Counted from the first letter of the stretch, positions 1 through 8,617 are shown. The stretch is 52,383 nucleotides of DNA from Rhodovulum strictum (GCF_009649175.1 NZ_WJPO01000028.1:1-52383), one strand, 5' to 3'. Translations and numbers: made by a program. Notes: generated from the letters alone by a model not told the origin.

Positions 1-30
1 CGCGTCGGTCAGCCAGAAAAGGTTGCTCAT
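1..30 (-). CDS. IS5-family transposase, N-terminal 10 codons only (partial)
   Basis: The reverse strand reads ATG and then MSNLFWLTDA before leaving the window, with a purine-rich GGGGGTGGAG ribosome-binding site directly upstream. I recognise MSNLFWLTDA as the usual opening of IS5-family (IS427-type) DDE transposases common in Alphaproteobacteria. The element would extend leftwards beyond base 1. The matching end of such an element lies at the other end of the window. Only ten codons are visible, so the family call rests on recall of that N-terminus plus the adjacent inverted repeat. Confidence 0.75.
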   Translation of the reverse strand, partial: MSNLFWLTDA

Positions 31-86
31 CTCCACCCCCGTCAGTTCGGGAGCTTGAATCACGCAGGCCGGACAGCCTCAAGTAT

Positions 87-107
87 ATCAATGGGTCCTG
101 ACCCTAG
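87..107 (-). repeat. Terminal inverted repeat of left-edge IS5-type element, ending in CTAG
   Basis: Read on the minus strand this segment starts CTAGGGTCAGGACCC and continues ATTGAT. The element end at 52307-52327, read on the plus strand, starts CTAGGCTCCAGACTC and continues ATTGAT. The two agree at 17 of 21 positions. This is the pattern expected for the two imperfect terminal repeats of one IS. The shared CTAG probably includes the target duplication, so the element ends at about base 104. Confidence 0.65.
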
Positions 108-115
108 TCTTGGAA

Positions 116-829
116 ATGCTCAGTTTTCGAGGCACGGCCGCGATGACTGTGCTGGCGGTAAGCTTGGGGGGCATCGCGTTCGCTTCTCTCGCCGGATATT
201 TCGGAGACTGGCGCGTGGTTTCTGAAACTGTGCGGACCCTTTTCCTCTTCCTCGCCGTCTTCCCCCTCATCAACGCCCTGTTCGACGTCCTGTCCTATGC
301 CGTCACCCTGTCGCTCCTGCGCCGTGGCCTCCGCTCGCGCCTGCCTTTCCTCTGGGCGCTGCTGGACCTTGCCATTGCCTGCGTCCTGTTCCTTGCCCTC
401 GGTGCCACGCTGGTCGCCGTGATCCATGGGCTGAACCTGCTCGCGGGTGTGCCGCTGCTCGATCTGGGCGTGCTGTTTGCGGCTGTGCGCGAGGCTCCGG
501 GCGCCCATGTCTGGCTTTTCCTGATGCTGTTCTCGACCATCCTGCCCACCGCGTTGCACTTGCTGGTCAGTCTGCTCGGCCTTCAGGGCATCTGGCCGCG
601 CCGCCTGCGCCGTCCTGTTGCAGTCTGGATCGAGGGGGCGCCCGAAAGCCCCGGGCTTGCCGTGCGGGCCGCGCTTGCGCTGGGGCTTGTCTGGGCGATC
701 CCGCTGGGCGTTCTGGTGGCGGCGCTGTTCGGGCTCTGGGCCTTTGGCGGCGGTCTGGTCCTGGAGTTTCTCGACGGGTATTTCCGCTTGCTGCTCTGGA
801 TTGCCCATATCCCCGTCGGCGTGTTCTGA
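116..829 (+). CDS. Multi-pass membrane protein of unknown function, probably 5'-truncated by the IS
   Basis: About 237 residues from ATG 116; an in-frame TTG lies at 110 and an in-frame stop at 56. Long hydrophobic segments alternate with short Arg-rich loops (for example LSLLRRGLRSR), giving about five to six membrane spans. I recognise no family. The reading frame begins only about ten bases beyond the insertion-sequence end, with no room for a normal promoter. The first residues already look like the interior of a membrane protein. I infer that the IS inserted into or immediately in front of a longer gene. A genuine short gene read from an IS promoter is the alternative. Confidence 0.6.
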   Translation: MLSFRGTAAMTVLAVSLGGIAFASLAGYFGDWRVVSETVRTLFLFLAVFPLINALFDVLSYAVTLSLLRRGLRSRLPFLWALLDLAIACVLFLALGATLVAVIHGLNLLAGVPLLDLGVLFAAVREAPGAHVWLFLMLFSTILPTALHLLVSLLGLQGIWPRRLRRPVAVWIEGAPESPGLAVRAALALGLVWAIPLGVLVAALFGLWAFGGGLVLEFLDGYFRLLLWIAHIPVGVF

Positions 830-1051
830 TCCGCCGGATCGCCCGTGGCCGGACACCTGCGCCTTGCCACACGCATCCGGTATCCCGTTGCCATGCGTGC
901 GAAACCGGTGTGAAATCACCCCAGCCGACGCGCGAGGACCGCCCCCCTGGTGCTGTCCGACACCCCGCGTCCCTTCGGAGGCCTTGATGTCCGAAACCCG
1001 CATCCTCCCGCATGGCGTGGCCCCCGGCTGCGGCGGGCGGGGAACCGCGGG

Positions 1052-2746
1052 GTGAGCCCGGGCGTCGATCAGGCGGGCACCATCGCGGCGACGCTGGTGG
1101 GGGGGCTTGCGCTGTTCCTGTTCGGGATGGAGATCATGACCCGCGCGCTGAAGCAGGTCGCGGGCGAGTCGATGAAGACGATCCTGGCGCGGATGACCGG
1201 CAACCGCTTTGCCGGGCTGACTGCCGGGGCGGTCGTGACCGCGTTGATCCAGTCCTCGTCGGTGACGACTGTGCTGCTGGTGGGGTTCATCTCGGCCGGG
1301 CTGATGACCTCGGCGCAGAGCGTCGCGGTCATCCTGGGCGCCAATATCGGCACGACGCTGACCGCGCAGGTACTGGCCTTCAATGTCGATGCGCTGGCGC
1401 TGCCGATGCTGTCGGTGGGCTTCTTCGGCTCGCTTCTGGCGCGGCGCAGCCGCCATGCCGAGATCGGGCGGATCGTGCTGGGGATGGGGATGATCTTCTT
1501 CGGCATGGCGACGATGAAGGCGGCGATGGCGCCCTTGCGCGATGTTCCGGCCTTTCTGGACCTGCTGGGAACGCTCGACAATCTGCTGCTGGCGGCGCTG
1601 GCGGGCGCGGCGCTGACGGCGGTGTTGCAAGCCTCGGCGCTGACGGCGGGGCTGGCGATCGTGCTGACGGGGCAGGGGCTGATCGGGCTGGAAACCGCCA
1701 TCGCGATCGCGCTGGGGGCCAATGTCGGCACCTGCCTGACCGCGCTTCTGGCCTCGATCGGGCAGCCGCGCGAGGCGGTGCGGGCGGCGATGGTGCATGT
1801 CATCTTCAACGTCGCGGGCGTGCTGTTGTGGATCGGCTTTGTCGACCAGCTTGCGCTTCTGTCCCAGCTTGCCGCGCCCGAGGGTGCCTCGACCCCGCGG
1901 CATCTGGCCAATGCGCACACGATCTTCAACGTCGCCAATGCATTCCTGTTTCTGGGCTTCACCGGGCAGCTCAGCCGGTTGGTGGTCTGGCTGCTGCCCG
2001 ACCGGCCCGAAACGGTCGAGCCGGTCCATGTGCCGCGCCATCTGGACCCGAAATTCCTGGATGTTCCGGCCATCGCGCTGGATGCCGCGCGGCTGGAGGT
2101 GGTGCATCTGTGCGAACTGGTGCGCCGGATGCTGGATGCGGCGGTGCCCGCCGTGGTGTCGGGCAGCCCGTTCGAGATCGACCGTCTGCGGGTGATGGAT
2201 CGTCCCGTCGATCTGCTGCACCGCGAGATCGTCGGCTATCTGAGAGAGGCGGGCCTGCGCCGCTTGCCCGAGGAACAGTCGACGCGGCTGATCGCGTTGA
2301 TGCGGATCGCCAACGATCTGGAGCATCTCGCCGATCTTGTCGCGATCGGGCTGGTCACCTCGGCGCGCAAGCGGATCGAGGAGAACGTGATGATCAGCCC
2401 GCAGACCGCGGCAATGATCGGGCGGCTGCATCGCGAGGTGCTGCGGGCCTTTGACGGGATCGCGCTGGCGCTGACGGCGCAGGACGGGGGGGCGGCGCGT
2501 GACGTGCGCGAGATGAAGGCAGGGTTCTCCAGGCTGATGGAGGAAGCCGCCGCCCATGAGGTCGTCCGGCTCAGGGCCGATGCGCCGCGGCGGTTGCACA
2601 CCTATACCCGCGAGATCGAACTGACCCAGACCTTCGACGACATCTTCCGCATCCTGCGCCGCATTGCACGGACCGAACTGGGCGTCTTTGCGATCCGCCC
2701 CGAGCAAGCCGCCGCCCCGGCGGACAGCGCACCCGCGGCCGAGTGA
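1052..2746 (+). CDS. Na/Pi cotransporter family protein with PhoU-like C-terminal domain
   Basis: A 564-residue inner-membrane sodium-dependent phosphate transporter of the NptA/YjbB type. The two inverted transport repeats are visible: QSSS at about residues 67-70 followed by GANIGTT at 97-103, then LQASAL and GANVGTC in the second half. From about residue 370 to the end the protein is helical and soluble (RLEVVHLCELVRRML, RIANDLEHLADLV), as in PhoU-like regulatory tails. GTG 1052 is chosen because the family usually begins just before the first membrane helix; an open frame extends upstream to ATG 950, but those residues are Arg/Pro-rich and unlike the family. It is monocistronic by spacing. 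The family call is firm; the start is uncertain. Confidence 0.88.
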   Translation: MSPGVDQAGTIAATLVGGLALFLFGMEIMTRALKQVAGESMKTILARMTGNRFAGLTAGAVVTALIQSSSVTTVLLVGFISAGLMTSAQSVAVILGANIGTTLTAQVLAFNVDALALPMLSVGFFGSLLARRSRHAEIGRIVLGMGMIFFGMATMKAAMAPLRDVPAFLDLLGTLDNLLLAALAGAALTAVLQASALTAGLAIVLTGQGLIGLETAIAIALGANVGTCLTALLASIGQPREAVRAAMVHVIFNVAGVLLWIGFVDQLALLSQLAAPEGASTPRHLANAHTIFNVANAFLFLGFTGQLSRLVVWLLPDRPETVEPVHVPRHLDPKFLDVPAIALDAARLEVVHLCELVRRMLDAAVPAVVSGSPFEIDRLRVMDRPVDLLHREIVGYLREAGLRRLPEEQSTRLIALMRIANDLEHLADLVAIGLVTSARKRIEENVMISPQTAAMIGRLHREVLRAFDGIALALTAQDGGAARDVREMKAGFSRLMEEAAAHEVVRLRADAPRRLHTYTREIELTQTFDDIFRILRRIARTELGVFAIRPEQAAAPADSAPAAE

Positions 2747-3117
2747 TCGCGCAATGGCGGGGCGCTGCTGCGATCTTGCGGGGCAGGGACGGGTTTCGAA
2801 AGTGACCGCCCCTGCCGAACCTCGTCCCGGTGTCCCCATCGGTGGACGCAATCGGTTCGGTCAGGGGCGATCGCCCCCTCGCGGTCCTCCTTGCAACCCC
2901 GGTGCCGGTCAACGCCTCCCGGTGTCGAATTCCACCGCTCCACGTCTCTGGCGCCGGGATGCTCCTCCCGCCGAGAATTCCAGTTTATACCGTCGTGCCG
3001 CGGGCCGAATTGACGGGCGTCAACGGCGCCGGGCCTGCCGGGCCGGTTGACGGCTATCAATTACAGCCGCCCGGCGGCGTGGCAGAACATGCGTTCGGTC
3101 GGCCAGGGGGGCTTGGC
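2747..3117. other. 371-bp intergenic stretch, no gene recognised
   Basis: Short open frames run through this stretch because of its high G+C, but none has a plausible start with a ribosome-binding site or a recognisable product. I see no strong hairpin followed by a T-run. It presumably carries the end of the Na/Pi transporter transcript and the promoter of the host-attachment-family gene. Confidence 0.4.
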
Positions 3118-3546
3118 ATGGGAGACGGTCGAACCTGGGTTCTTGCGATGAACCCGACGCGGGCGCGCATCCTGCGCGGGCTTGGCGAACCGGGGGCGGC
3201 CGGGGCGGCGGCCGAACTTGTGATGCGGGCCGGTCACCGGCATCTTCTGGCGGCGATGGACCGTGCCGCTGCGGAGGGGCTGACCCATGACGCCGATCCG
3301 GTGGCGGCGGATCAGCGCGATTTCGTCCGGCAGGTGGTGCATCTGCTGGAGGCCCATCGCCTTGCCGGGGATTTCGAGCGGCTGGCGGTCTTTGCCAGCC
3401 CGGCCCTGCTGTGCGAGTTGCGCAGCCAGATGCCCGCCCGACTGGCGGCAACGCTGGCCGCCGAACGCGCGCGCAGCCTGATGCATCTGTCCGAAGCCGA
3501 CCTTGCCCGCGCCGCCCGAAGCGAATTGGGGGCGTCCTCGGTCTGA
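3118..3546 (+). CDS. Host attachment family protein (Host_attach/AtsE-like)
   Basis: A 142-residue protein. ATG 3118 is preceded by AGGGGGG at optimal distance, which fixes the start. The N-terminus, TWVLAMNPTRARILR, is typical of the Host_attach family. The middle DFERLAVFASPALLCELR and the tail RSLMHLSEADLARA also match the usual core of about 140 residues. The family name comes from an Agrobacterium protein needed for attachment to plant cells. The fold is related to the eRF1-like baeRF proteins, and the molecular role in free-living relatives is unknown. It is a single gene between the Na/Pi transporter and a convergent Crp/Fnr regulator. Confidence 0.8.
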   Translation: MGDGRTWVLAMNPTRARILRGLGEPGAAGAAAELVMRAGHRHLLAAMDRAAAEGLTHDADPVAADQRDFVRQVVHLLEAHRLAGDFERLAVFASPALLCELRSQMPARLAATLAAERARSLMHLSEADLARAARSELGASSV

Positions 3547-3699
3547 AACCGGCATCGGGCAAGGCACGCAGATCGCTATCGGGCAGGTGCGCAGCATGGA
3601 GAGGAACACCAGGGCGCTGCACAGGTCAATTCCCGCGCGCCCGGCGCAATGACGATCCCCCCCGGATTCAGTCCACCCCCAGGGACGCCTGTTCGGCTG

Positions 3700-4530
3700 T
3701 CAATCCGGCCGTCTGCCCCTCCATGCTGGCAGGATCGAGACTAGCGGCTCGCCCCCGCGGGCGGCATTGACGAGCGTCATCGGATCCGCCGGATCCTCGG
3801 GCGCGGCCGCGTGCGGCAGTCCCGCGCGTTCGGCCAATGCGTCGAGATCGAGGAACAGGATATGCGACGCATCCAGCAGGCGGATCAGCCCGTCGCGTTC
3901 AAGCGCCTTGAACACCCGGCAGATCGTCTCGACCGACGTGGCCAGCAGATCGGCGATGTCGCGCCGCCCGACCGACAGCGAGATCAGCCCGGCACCGTCG
4001 GGCAGGGGGCGATAGGGCAGGAAGCCGCGCGCGTTCAGCAGAAAGGCGACGATGCGTTCCTCGGGACGCAGCGCGCCGATGGTCCAGGTCAGCCAGCGCA
4101 GCCGCTCGAGCCGACCCGCGTTGAAGCGATAGAGCGCGCGGCGCAGCGTGCCGTCATCGGCCACCAGCCGGTCAAAGCTGCGCCGGTCGAAGCGGCACAG
4201 CCTGACCTCGGTGGCGGCTTCGAGGGTATAGCCCGCGCGGCCCTCGGTCTCCTGTCCGAAAAGATCGCCCGGCACCGTCAGGTTCAGGATCTGGCGCCGC
4301 CCCTCGCGGCTATAGCGCTGGAACCGCAGATAGCCGGTCAGTACGATTCCAACGGCCGTCTGCGGCGCGTCATCATGCCAGAGCACCTTGTCCGCGGGAA
4401 CGGTCTCGATCTGTGCCGTCTCGGCCAGCCGCCGACAGGCGGTCACGCCGATCTCGGCGCAAAAGCCGCTTGTGGCCAGCCCTGCGGCGCCTTGTGATAG
4501 CTCGTTCGCTGTCGCCCGTTCGTTCAGCAT
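3700..4530 (-). CDS. Crp/Fnr family transcriptional regulator (FixK/Dnr-like, no Fe-S cysteines)
   Basis: A 276-residue regulator. ATG 4530 has GGAAGGGGGGACAG upstream on the minus strand. The cyclic-nucleotide-binding-like beta-roll spans about residues 25-140, for example GIVLTGYLRFQRYSREGRR. The C-terminal winged helix contains SVETICRVFKALERDGLI. In the recognition helix the Glu and Arg of the FNR signature are present, but the Ser between them is Cys (E-T-I-C-R instead of E-T-I-S-R). Only two cysteines occur near the N-terminus, not the four needed for an FNR-type 4Fe-4S cluster. A perfect FNR-type box lies about 85 bases upstream and is shared with the divergent regulator at 4716. The exact subfamily and effector are not determinable here. 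Confidence 0.88.
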   Translation of the reverse strand: MLNERATANELSQGAAGLATSGFCAEIGVTACRRLAETAQIETVPADKVLWHDDAPQTAVGIVLTGYLRFQRYSREGRRQILNLTVPGDLFGQETEGRAGYTLEAATEVRLCRFDRRSFDRLVADDGTLRRALYRFNAGRLERLRWLTWTIGALRPEERIVAFLLNARGFLPYRPLPDGAGLISLSVGRRDIADLLATSVETICRVFKALERDGLIRLLDASHILFLDLDALAERAGLPHAAAPEDPADPMTLVNAARGGEPLVSILPAWRGRRPD

Positions 4531-4614
4531 TGGCTGTCCCCCCTTCCGGCGCACCTTCGGGGGCGTCCGATTCGCGCCGATATCCAAGGATGGCCGATTG
4601 CCGCTGCGGTAACA

Positions 4615-4628
4615 TTGACGATGGTCAA
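4615..4628. promoter_or_regulatory. FNR/Dnr/FixK-type operator, perfect palindrome TTGAC-N4-GTCAA
   Basis: The sequence TTGACGATGGTCAA fits the consensus TTGAY-N4-RTCAA perfectly in both half-sites. It sits almost exactly midway between the two divergent Crp/Fnr genes: 84 bases from the start at 4530 and 87 bases from the start at 4716. It could serve both promoters. Whether it binds a regulator encoded here, FnrL or a Dnr protein cannot be told from sequence alone. Confidence 0.8.
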
Positions 4629-4715
4629 TGCGATGAATATGCGTCCAGATTGGGAACTCCCGCAGCAGCGATCCCGGCCATCGCTGCCAAGACGGGTGAC
4701 GGAAGGGGGCAGCGC

Positions 4716-5465
4716 ATGGCAAGCCGCGAACCGGACGATCTGCCGTCACCGTCGCTTGCGGGCGGTTTCGCCGGGCTTCTGGCCAGGCTCATGCACAACC
4801 TGCCCGAAGACCAGATCCGCGCGCTGAGCGGGATCGCCCGGCTGCGCGACATCCCCCGCGGCACCGAGGTCGTCACCGAGGGTAGCCCGCCAGACGAGAT
4901 CGGCTATCTGATCGGCGGTGCGCTGGGGATGCAGAAATGCCTGCCCGACGGGCGCACCCACATCATCGGGCTTCTGGTGCCCAATGACATCTATGGACGG
5001 CTGTTCAACGGCCCCGCCGCCTATGACATCGTCGCCCTGACCGAGGCGCGGGTGCTGGCCTTTCCGCGCGCCCCGTTCGAGCGGATCCTCGAAGCCAGCC
5101 CCGAGATCGAGCGCCGCTTTCTGGTCAATGTGCTCGACGAACTCGACTCCGCCCGGGAATGGATCCTGCTGATGGGCGGGCACAAGATCATCGAGCGGCT
5201 AGCCTCGTTCCTGGTGATCCTGTTGCGGCGCACGCTGCGCGGGTCCGGGCCGCGTCCGGCCGAGGCACCGGTCCGGGTGCGCATCCCGATCCGGCGGACC
5301 GATCTTGCCCATTACCTGGGGACCACGCCGGAATCGATCAGCCGCGCGCTGCACGAACTTGAATCGCAGGCCATCCTGCGGCTGCTGAATGCCTATGAAA
5401 TCGAGATCGCCGATCTGCCGGGACTGGTGCGGATCTCTGGTGCCGACCATCTGGGGCCAGAGTAG
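4716..5465 (+). CDS. Crp/Fnr family transcriptional regulator (FNR-type helix-turn-helix, no N-terminal cysteines)
   Basis: A 249-residue regulator. ATG 4716 follows GGAAGGGGGC. The sensor domain includes PRGTEVVTEG, DEIGYLIGGALGMQK and DGRTHIIGLLVPNDIYG. This is followed by the dimerisation helix (LDELDSAREWILLMGG) and a winged helix with HYLGTTPESISRALHELE, which holds the Glu-x-x-Ser-Arg that reads TTGA half-sites. The resemblance to FnrL of Rhodobacter is clear in LDELDSAREW. However, the N-terminus has no cysteine at all, so it cannot carry the oxygen-sensing cluster. It is divergent from the Crp/Fnr gene at 3700 over a shared FNR box, and convergent with the Usp-like gene. Confidence 0.88.
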   Translation: MASREPDDLPSPSLAGGFAGLLARLMHNLPEDQIRALSGIARLRDIPRGTEVVTEGSPPDEIGYLIGGALGMQKCLPDGRTHIIGLLVPNDIYGRLFNGPAAYDIVALTEARVLAFPRAPFERILEASPEIERRFLVNVLDELDSAREWILLMGGHKIIERLASFLVILLRRTLRGSGPRPAEAPVRVRIPIRRTDLAHYLGTTPESISRALHELESQAILRLLNAYEIEIADLPGLVRISGADHLGPE

Positions 5466-5494
5466 GACTGAGCGGATCGCGCCGGGGCAGGGGA

Positions 5495-6109
5495 TCAGGC
5501 GCGCAGCACATGGATGCAGCGCGTCCCGGCCAGCAGCGCGGCAAGCCCCGGTGCCTCGTAGCGCGAAAACAGCACGCTGCCCGCACCAAGCCGCGCCAGA
5601 TCCGGCACGGCCATCCGGCGCAGCGGACGGCAGAGGCGGGTGGCGGCAGCCTCGGCCAGCGGTGCAAGTGCGGCATCCGCGCCCGCCGCCAGCACGATCT
5701 CGCGCAGCGGGGCGCGCAAGGGGCCAGCGGGCAGCACCAGAAGATCGCCGGGCGCGGCAAGGCCCGCCAGCGCCTCGGCCAGCCGCCCCTGCGTGTGGCG
5801 AAAGCTCCAGCTCAGCGCGGCAGCCGCCGCAGCCCTGGCCAGCAGCCGCTCGAAGCGGGCGGCATCACGGGCATAGGCCGCGCCCATCCGCGCAGGGTCA
5901 AGTCCGGTCAGCATGCGCCCCGCCGGATCGACAAAGCGCGCCGCCCCTGCCAGCGCCAGTGCGATATTGTCGGCATCCTCGATCAGCACGCCCGCCAGCG
6001 CCGCCCCCGCCTCGGCCGCCAGCCCCGTGGCCAGCGGCAGCGCCGCCTCGGCCTCGGCCAGGCAGGTGGCCGACAGGATCACCCGCGCGGAACCCTGCGC
6101 CGGGCTCAT
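5495..6109 (-). CDS. Usp-like protein, function unknown
   Basis: A 204-residue Ala/Leu-rich soluble protein. Its first half (ARVILSATCLAEAEAALPLA, then AALAGVLIEDADN) has the beta-alpha layout of universal stress proteins. I see no intact G-x2-G-x9-G ATP-binding motif, so the assignment is structural and tentative. Its ATG overlaps the stop codon of the Lon-like protease by four bases (ATGA), which means translational coupling and a shared transcript. The pairing suggests an accessory or adaptor role in stress proteolysis, which is inference. It is convergent with the Crp/Fnr gene ending at 5465. Confidence 0.7.
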   Translation of the reverse strand: MSPAQGSARVILSATCLAEAEAALPLATGLAAEAGAALAGVLIEDADNIALALAGAARFVDPAGRMLTGLDPARMGAAYARDAARFERLLARAAAAAALSWSFRHTQGRLAEALAGLAAPGDLLVLPAGPLRAPLREIVLAAGADAALAPLAEAAATRLCRPLRRMAVPDLARLGAGSVLFSRYEAPGLAALLAGTRCIHVLRA

Positions 6110-8544
6110 CCGCCCGCCTCCGGCGCACCCGGTTTCTGGCCGAAAAGCCGCCGCGCCTCGGCAAAGGCTATCAGCCGCGCCTCGACCCGGCCATTGACGC
6201 TGTCGGGCGGAAAGCTGCCATCGGCCCCCCGCACCCCCGCCAGTCGTCCGGTCAGAAGCGCGATGCCCTCGTCCACCGTTGCAATCGGGATCACCCGGAA
6301 ACGGCCCGCTTCCATCGCCGCACGCACCCGCGGGCGCAGCACCAGATGCGGCACGTTCGAGACCGGGATCAGCACGCCCTGCCGCCCGGTCAGCCCGCGC
6401 GCGGCGCAGGTGTCGAAGAATCCCTCGACCTTCTCGTTCACCCCGCCGATGGCCTGCACCTCGCCGAACTGGTTGACCGAGCCGGTCACCGCCAGCGACT
6501 GGTCGATGGGCAGATCGGCCAGCGCCGAGAGCAGCGCAAACAGTTCGGCCGCCGAGGCGCTGTCGCCCTCGACCCCGCCATAGCTTTGCTCGAAGACCAG
6601 GCTCGCCCAGAGCGAGAAGGGCAGATCGGGGGCGTAACTGCCCGCCAGATAGCCTGACAGGATCATCACGCCCTTGGAATGGATCGGCCCGCCCAGTTCG
6701 GCCTCGCGCTCGATGTCGACCAGCTTGCCCGCGCCCATCCGGACCCGCGCGCTGACCCGGCCGGGCCGGCCGAAGCGGGTCTTGCCGATTTCCAGCACCG
6801 ACAGCGCGTTGACCTGACCCACCCGCGCGCCATCGGTGTCGATCAGCAACAGGCCGCGCGAAATCGCCTCCTGGCTGCGTTCGCGCAGCCGTCCGGCGCG
6901 CCGGTCCGCCGCTTCGATCGCGGCCTCGACATCGTCGCGCCCGATCGCGTCCGCCGCTGCCGCGCGTGCAATGTGATCGGCCTCGCGCAGGATGTCGCCC
7001 AGCGCGGCAAGGTTCAGCCCGAAGCGTTCGCCGTCATCGGCCAGCCGCAGGCTTTCGGCCAGCAGCCGCGCCACGCCATCCGTCGCAACCGGCCGCAGCC
7101 CGTCGTCGCGCGCCATGGTGCCGATGAGCCGGGCCAGCAGCAGCGCGCTGTCGGCGCTGCGTTCCATCCGGTCGTCGAAATCGGCCTCAAGCTTGAACAG
7201 CCGCCCGAAATCGGGGTCAAGCTCGACCAGCAGGTAGTAAAGACGCCGGTCGCCCACCAGCACCACCCGCAGTTTCAGCGGCATCGGGTCGGGGTCTAGC
7301 GTCTCGGTCGAGATCAGGCTGAAGCGTTCCCCCGCGGAATAGATCGCCACCTCGCCCGCCTTGAGGCTGCGCTTGAGCGCGTCCCAGGCCAGCGGCTCGG
7401 TCAGCACCTGCATCGCGTCGAGGATCAGGAACCCGCCATTCGCACGATGCAGCGCGCCGGGCCGGATCATGGTGAAATTGGTGACCAGCGTGCCCTGGTC
7501 CGAGGCGTATTCGATCCGCCCGATCAGGTTGGCCAGTGTTGGCAGGCTTTCCTCGATCACCGGCGCGCCGCTGGCCTGATCGGGATCCTGCCCGACGATC
7601 ACATTGACCGCGTAGCGGCGGAATTGCGGCTTTAGGTGATGGCGCGAGGTCGCGACCGGGAAGGCGCCCGCCTGCGCCCCGTCCTCGCGGATCAGGAACA
7701 GTTCGGCATTGTCGATCAGATCCTCGCGCAGCGCCTGAAGATGGCGGGTGACCGCCGGGTGATCGGCAAAGCGGCCAAGGGCGTCGGCCAGTGCCGCATC
7801 GACACCTTCGCGCGCCATGGCGATGTTCAGGTCCTCGACCTCGGCGCGCTGCGCCTTGAGCCCGCGCGGCACGTCCTTCAGCACATCCTCAAGCTGGGCG
7901 CGCACCGCGTCGATGGCCGCGCCGATCCGTTCTCGTTCGGCCTGCGGCAGTTTCTCGTATTCGTCGGGGGGCAGGATCTCGTCGCCCTTGCGCGGCGCCA
8001 CGCCAAAGCCCATGGGCGTGCGCACGATCGCCACGCCGCGCGCCCGCGCCGCATCCGCCAGCACGCCCATCGCCTGTTCGTGCCGCTCGGAATAACTGTC
8101 CTCGATGGCGCGGCGGCGGGTCTGGTAATCCTCGGACTCAAAGATCGCGGGGATGTCGTCGGCCAGATCGTTCACCACCTTGCGCAGCGCGTCGCGCAAC
8201 TCGACCGCACGACCGGGCGGCAATTCGATGGCGATGGGCCGGCGCGGATCGTCGAAGCGGTTGACATAGACCCGGTCGGGGGGTGGCGGGCGCCGGGCAG
8301 CGGCCTCGGCCAGAACCTGACGGGTGGCGCTGTGCCGTCCGGTGCCGGGCGTGCCAAGGACATAGAGGTTGAAATCGCCGTGATCGGTGTCGGCCGCCAG
8401 CCGCAGCGCCTCGAGCGCGCGATCCTGACCGGGCCAGTCGCTCAGCGGGTCCAGATCGGCCGTGGTCGCAAAGCCGAGCGCGAAATCCTCCTCTCCCGCA
8501 AGATGGCGGGCCGACAGCGGCTGGCCGGTCGCGATCTGGTCCAT
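6106..8544 (-). CDS. Lon-related ATP-dependent protease (AAA_32/LonH-YcbZ type)
   Basis: An 812-residue protease of the Lon-related family, usually about 800 residues. The N-terminal nucleotide-binding motif is LGTPGTGRHSA near residue 60, the degenerate P-loop seen in this family, without the usual Lys. The C-terminal S16 protease domain carries GDSAS with the catalytic Ser at residue 662 and NEKVEGFF with the Lys at 705. This is the same 43-residue spacing as the E. coli Lon dyad. HYLKPQFRR-like and FTMIRPGALHRANGG-like segments between are typical of AAA_32 proteins. ATG 8544 (MDQIATGQ) is preferred over the upstream in-frame 8583. It is first in a coupled pair with the Usp-like gene. Cytoplasmic; natural substrates unknown. 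Confidence 0.9.
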   Translation of the reverse strand: MDQIATGQPLSARHLAGEEDFALGFATTADLDPLSDWPGQDRALEALRLAADTDHGDFNLYVLGTPGTGRHSATRQVLAEAAARRPPPPDRVYVNRFDDPRRPIAIELPPGRAVELRDALRKVVNDLADDIPAIFESEDYQTRRRAIEDSYSERHEQAMGVLADAARARGVAIVRTPMGFGVAPRKGDEILPPDEYEKLPQAERERIGAAIDAVRAQLEDVLKDVPRGLKAQRAEVEDLNIAMAREGVDAALADALGRFADHPAVTRHLQALREDLIDNAELFLIREDGAQAGAFPVATSRHHLKPQFRRYAVNVIVGQDPDQASGAPVIEESLPTLANLIGRIEYASDQGTLVTNFTMIRPGALHRANGGFLILDAMQVLTEPLAWDALKRSLKAGEVAIYSAGERFSLISTETLDPDPMPLKLRVVLVGDRRLYYLLVELDPDFGRLFKLEADFDDRMERSADSALLLARLIGTMARDDGLRPVATDGVARLLAESLRLADDGERFGLNLAALGDILREADHIARAAAADAIGRDDVEAAIEAADRRAGRLRERSQEAISRGLLLIDTDGARVGQVNALSVLEIGKTRFGRPGRVSARVRMGAGKLVDIEREAELGGPIHSKGVMILSGYLAGSYAPDLPFSLWASLVFEQSYGGVEGDSASAAELFALLSALADLPIDQSLAVTGSVNQFGEVQAIGGVNEKVEGFFDTCAARGLTGRQGVLIPVSNVPHLVLRPRVRAAMEAGRFRVIPIATVDEGIALLTGRLAGVRGADGSFPPDSVNGRVEARLIAFAEARRLFGQKPGAPEAGG

Positions 8545-8617
8545 GGCTCTGCCCCGCTCGGGTTGCCGAAGCCAAGCGAACACGGTTTCGGGGCGGGGCG
8601 CAAGCCTGCGGGCGGAC

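Noticed and set aside
104-2851. Very long minus-strand open frame opposite the Na/Pi transporter
   Set aside because: Product is His/Arg/Gln-rich without domains; it is the antisense shadow of a high-G+C gene.
3767-3780. TTGACGAGCGTCAT, a near-FNR box
   Set aside because: It lies within the 3' coding part of the Crp/Fnr gene, has one imperfect half-site and is not upstream of any start.
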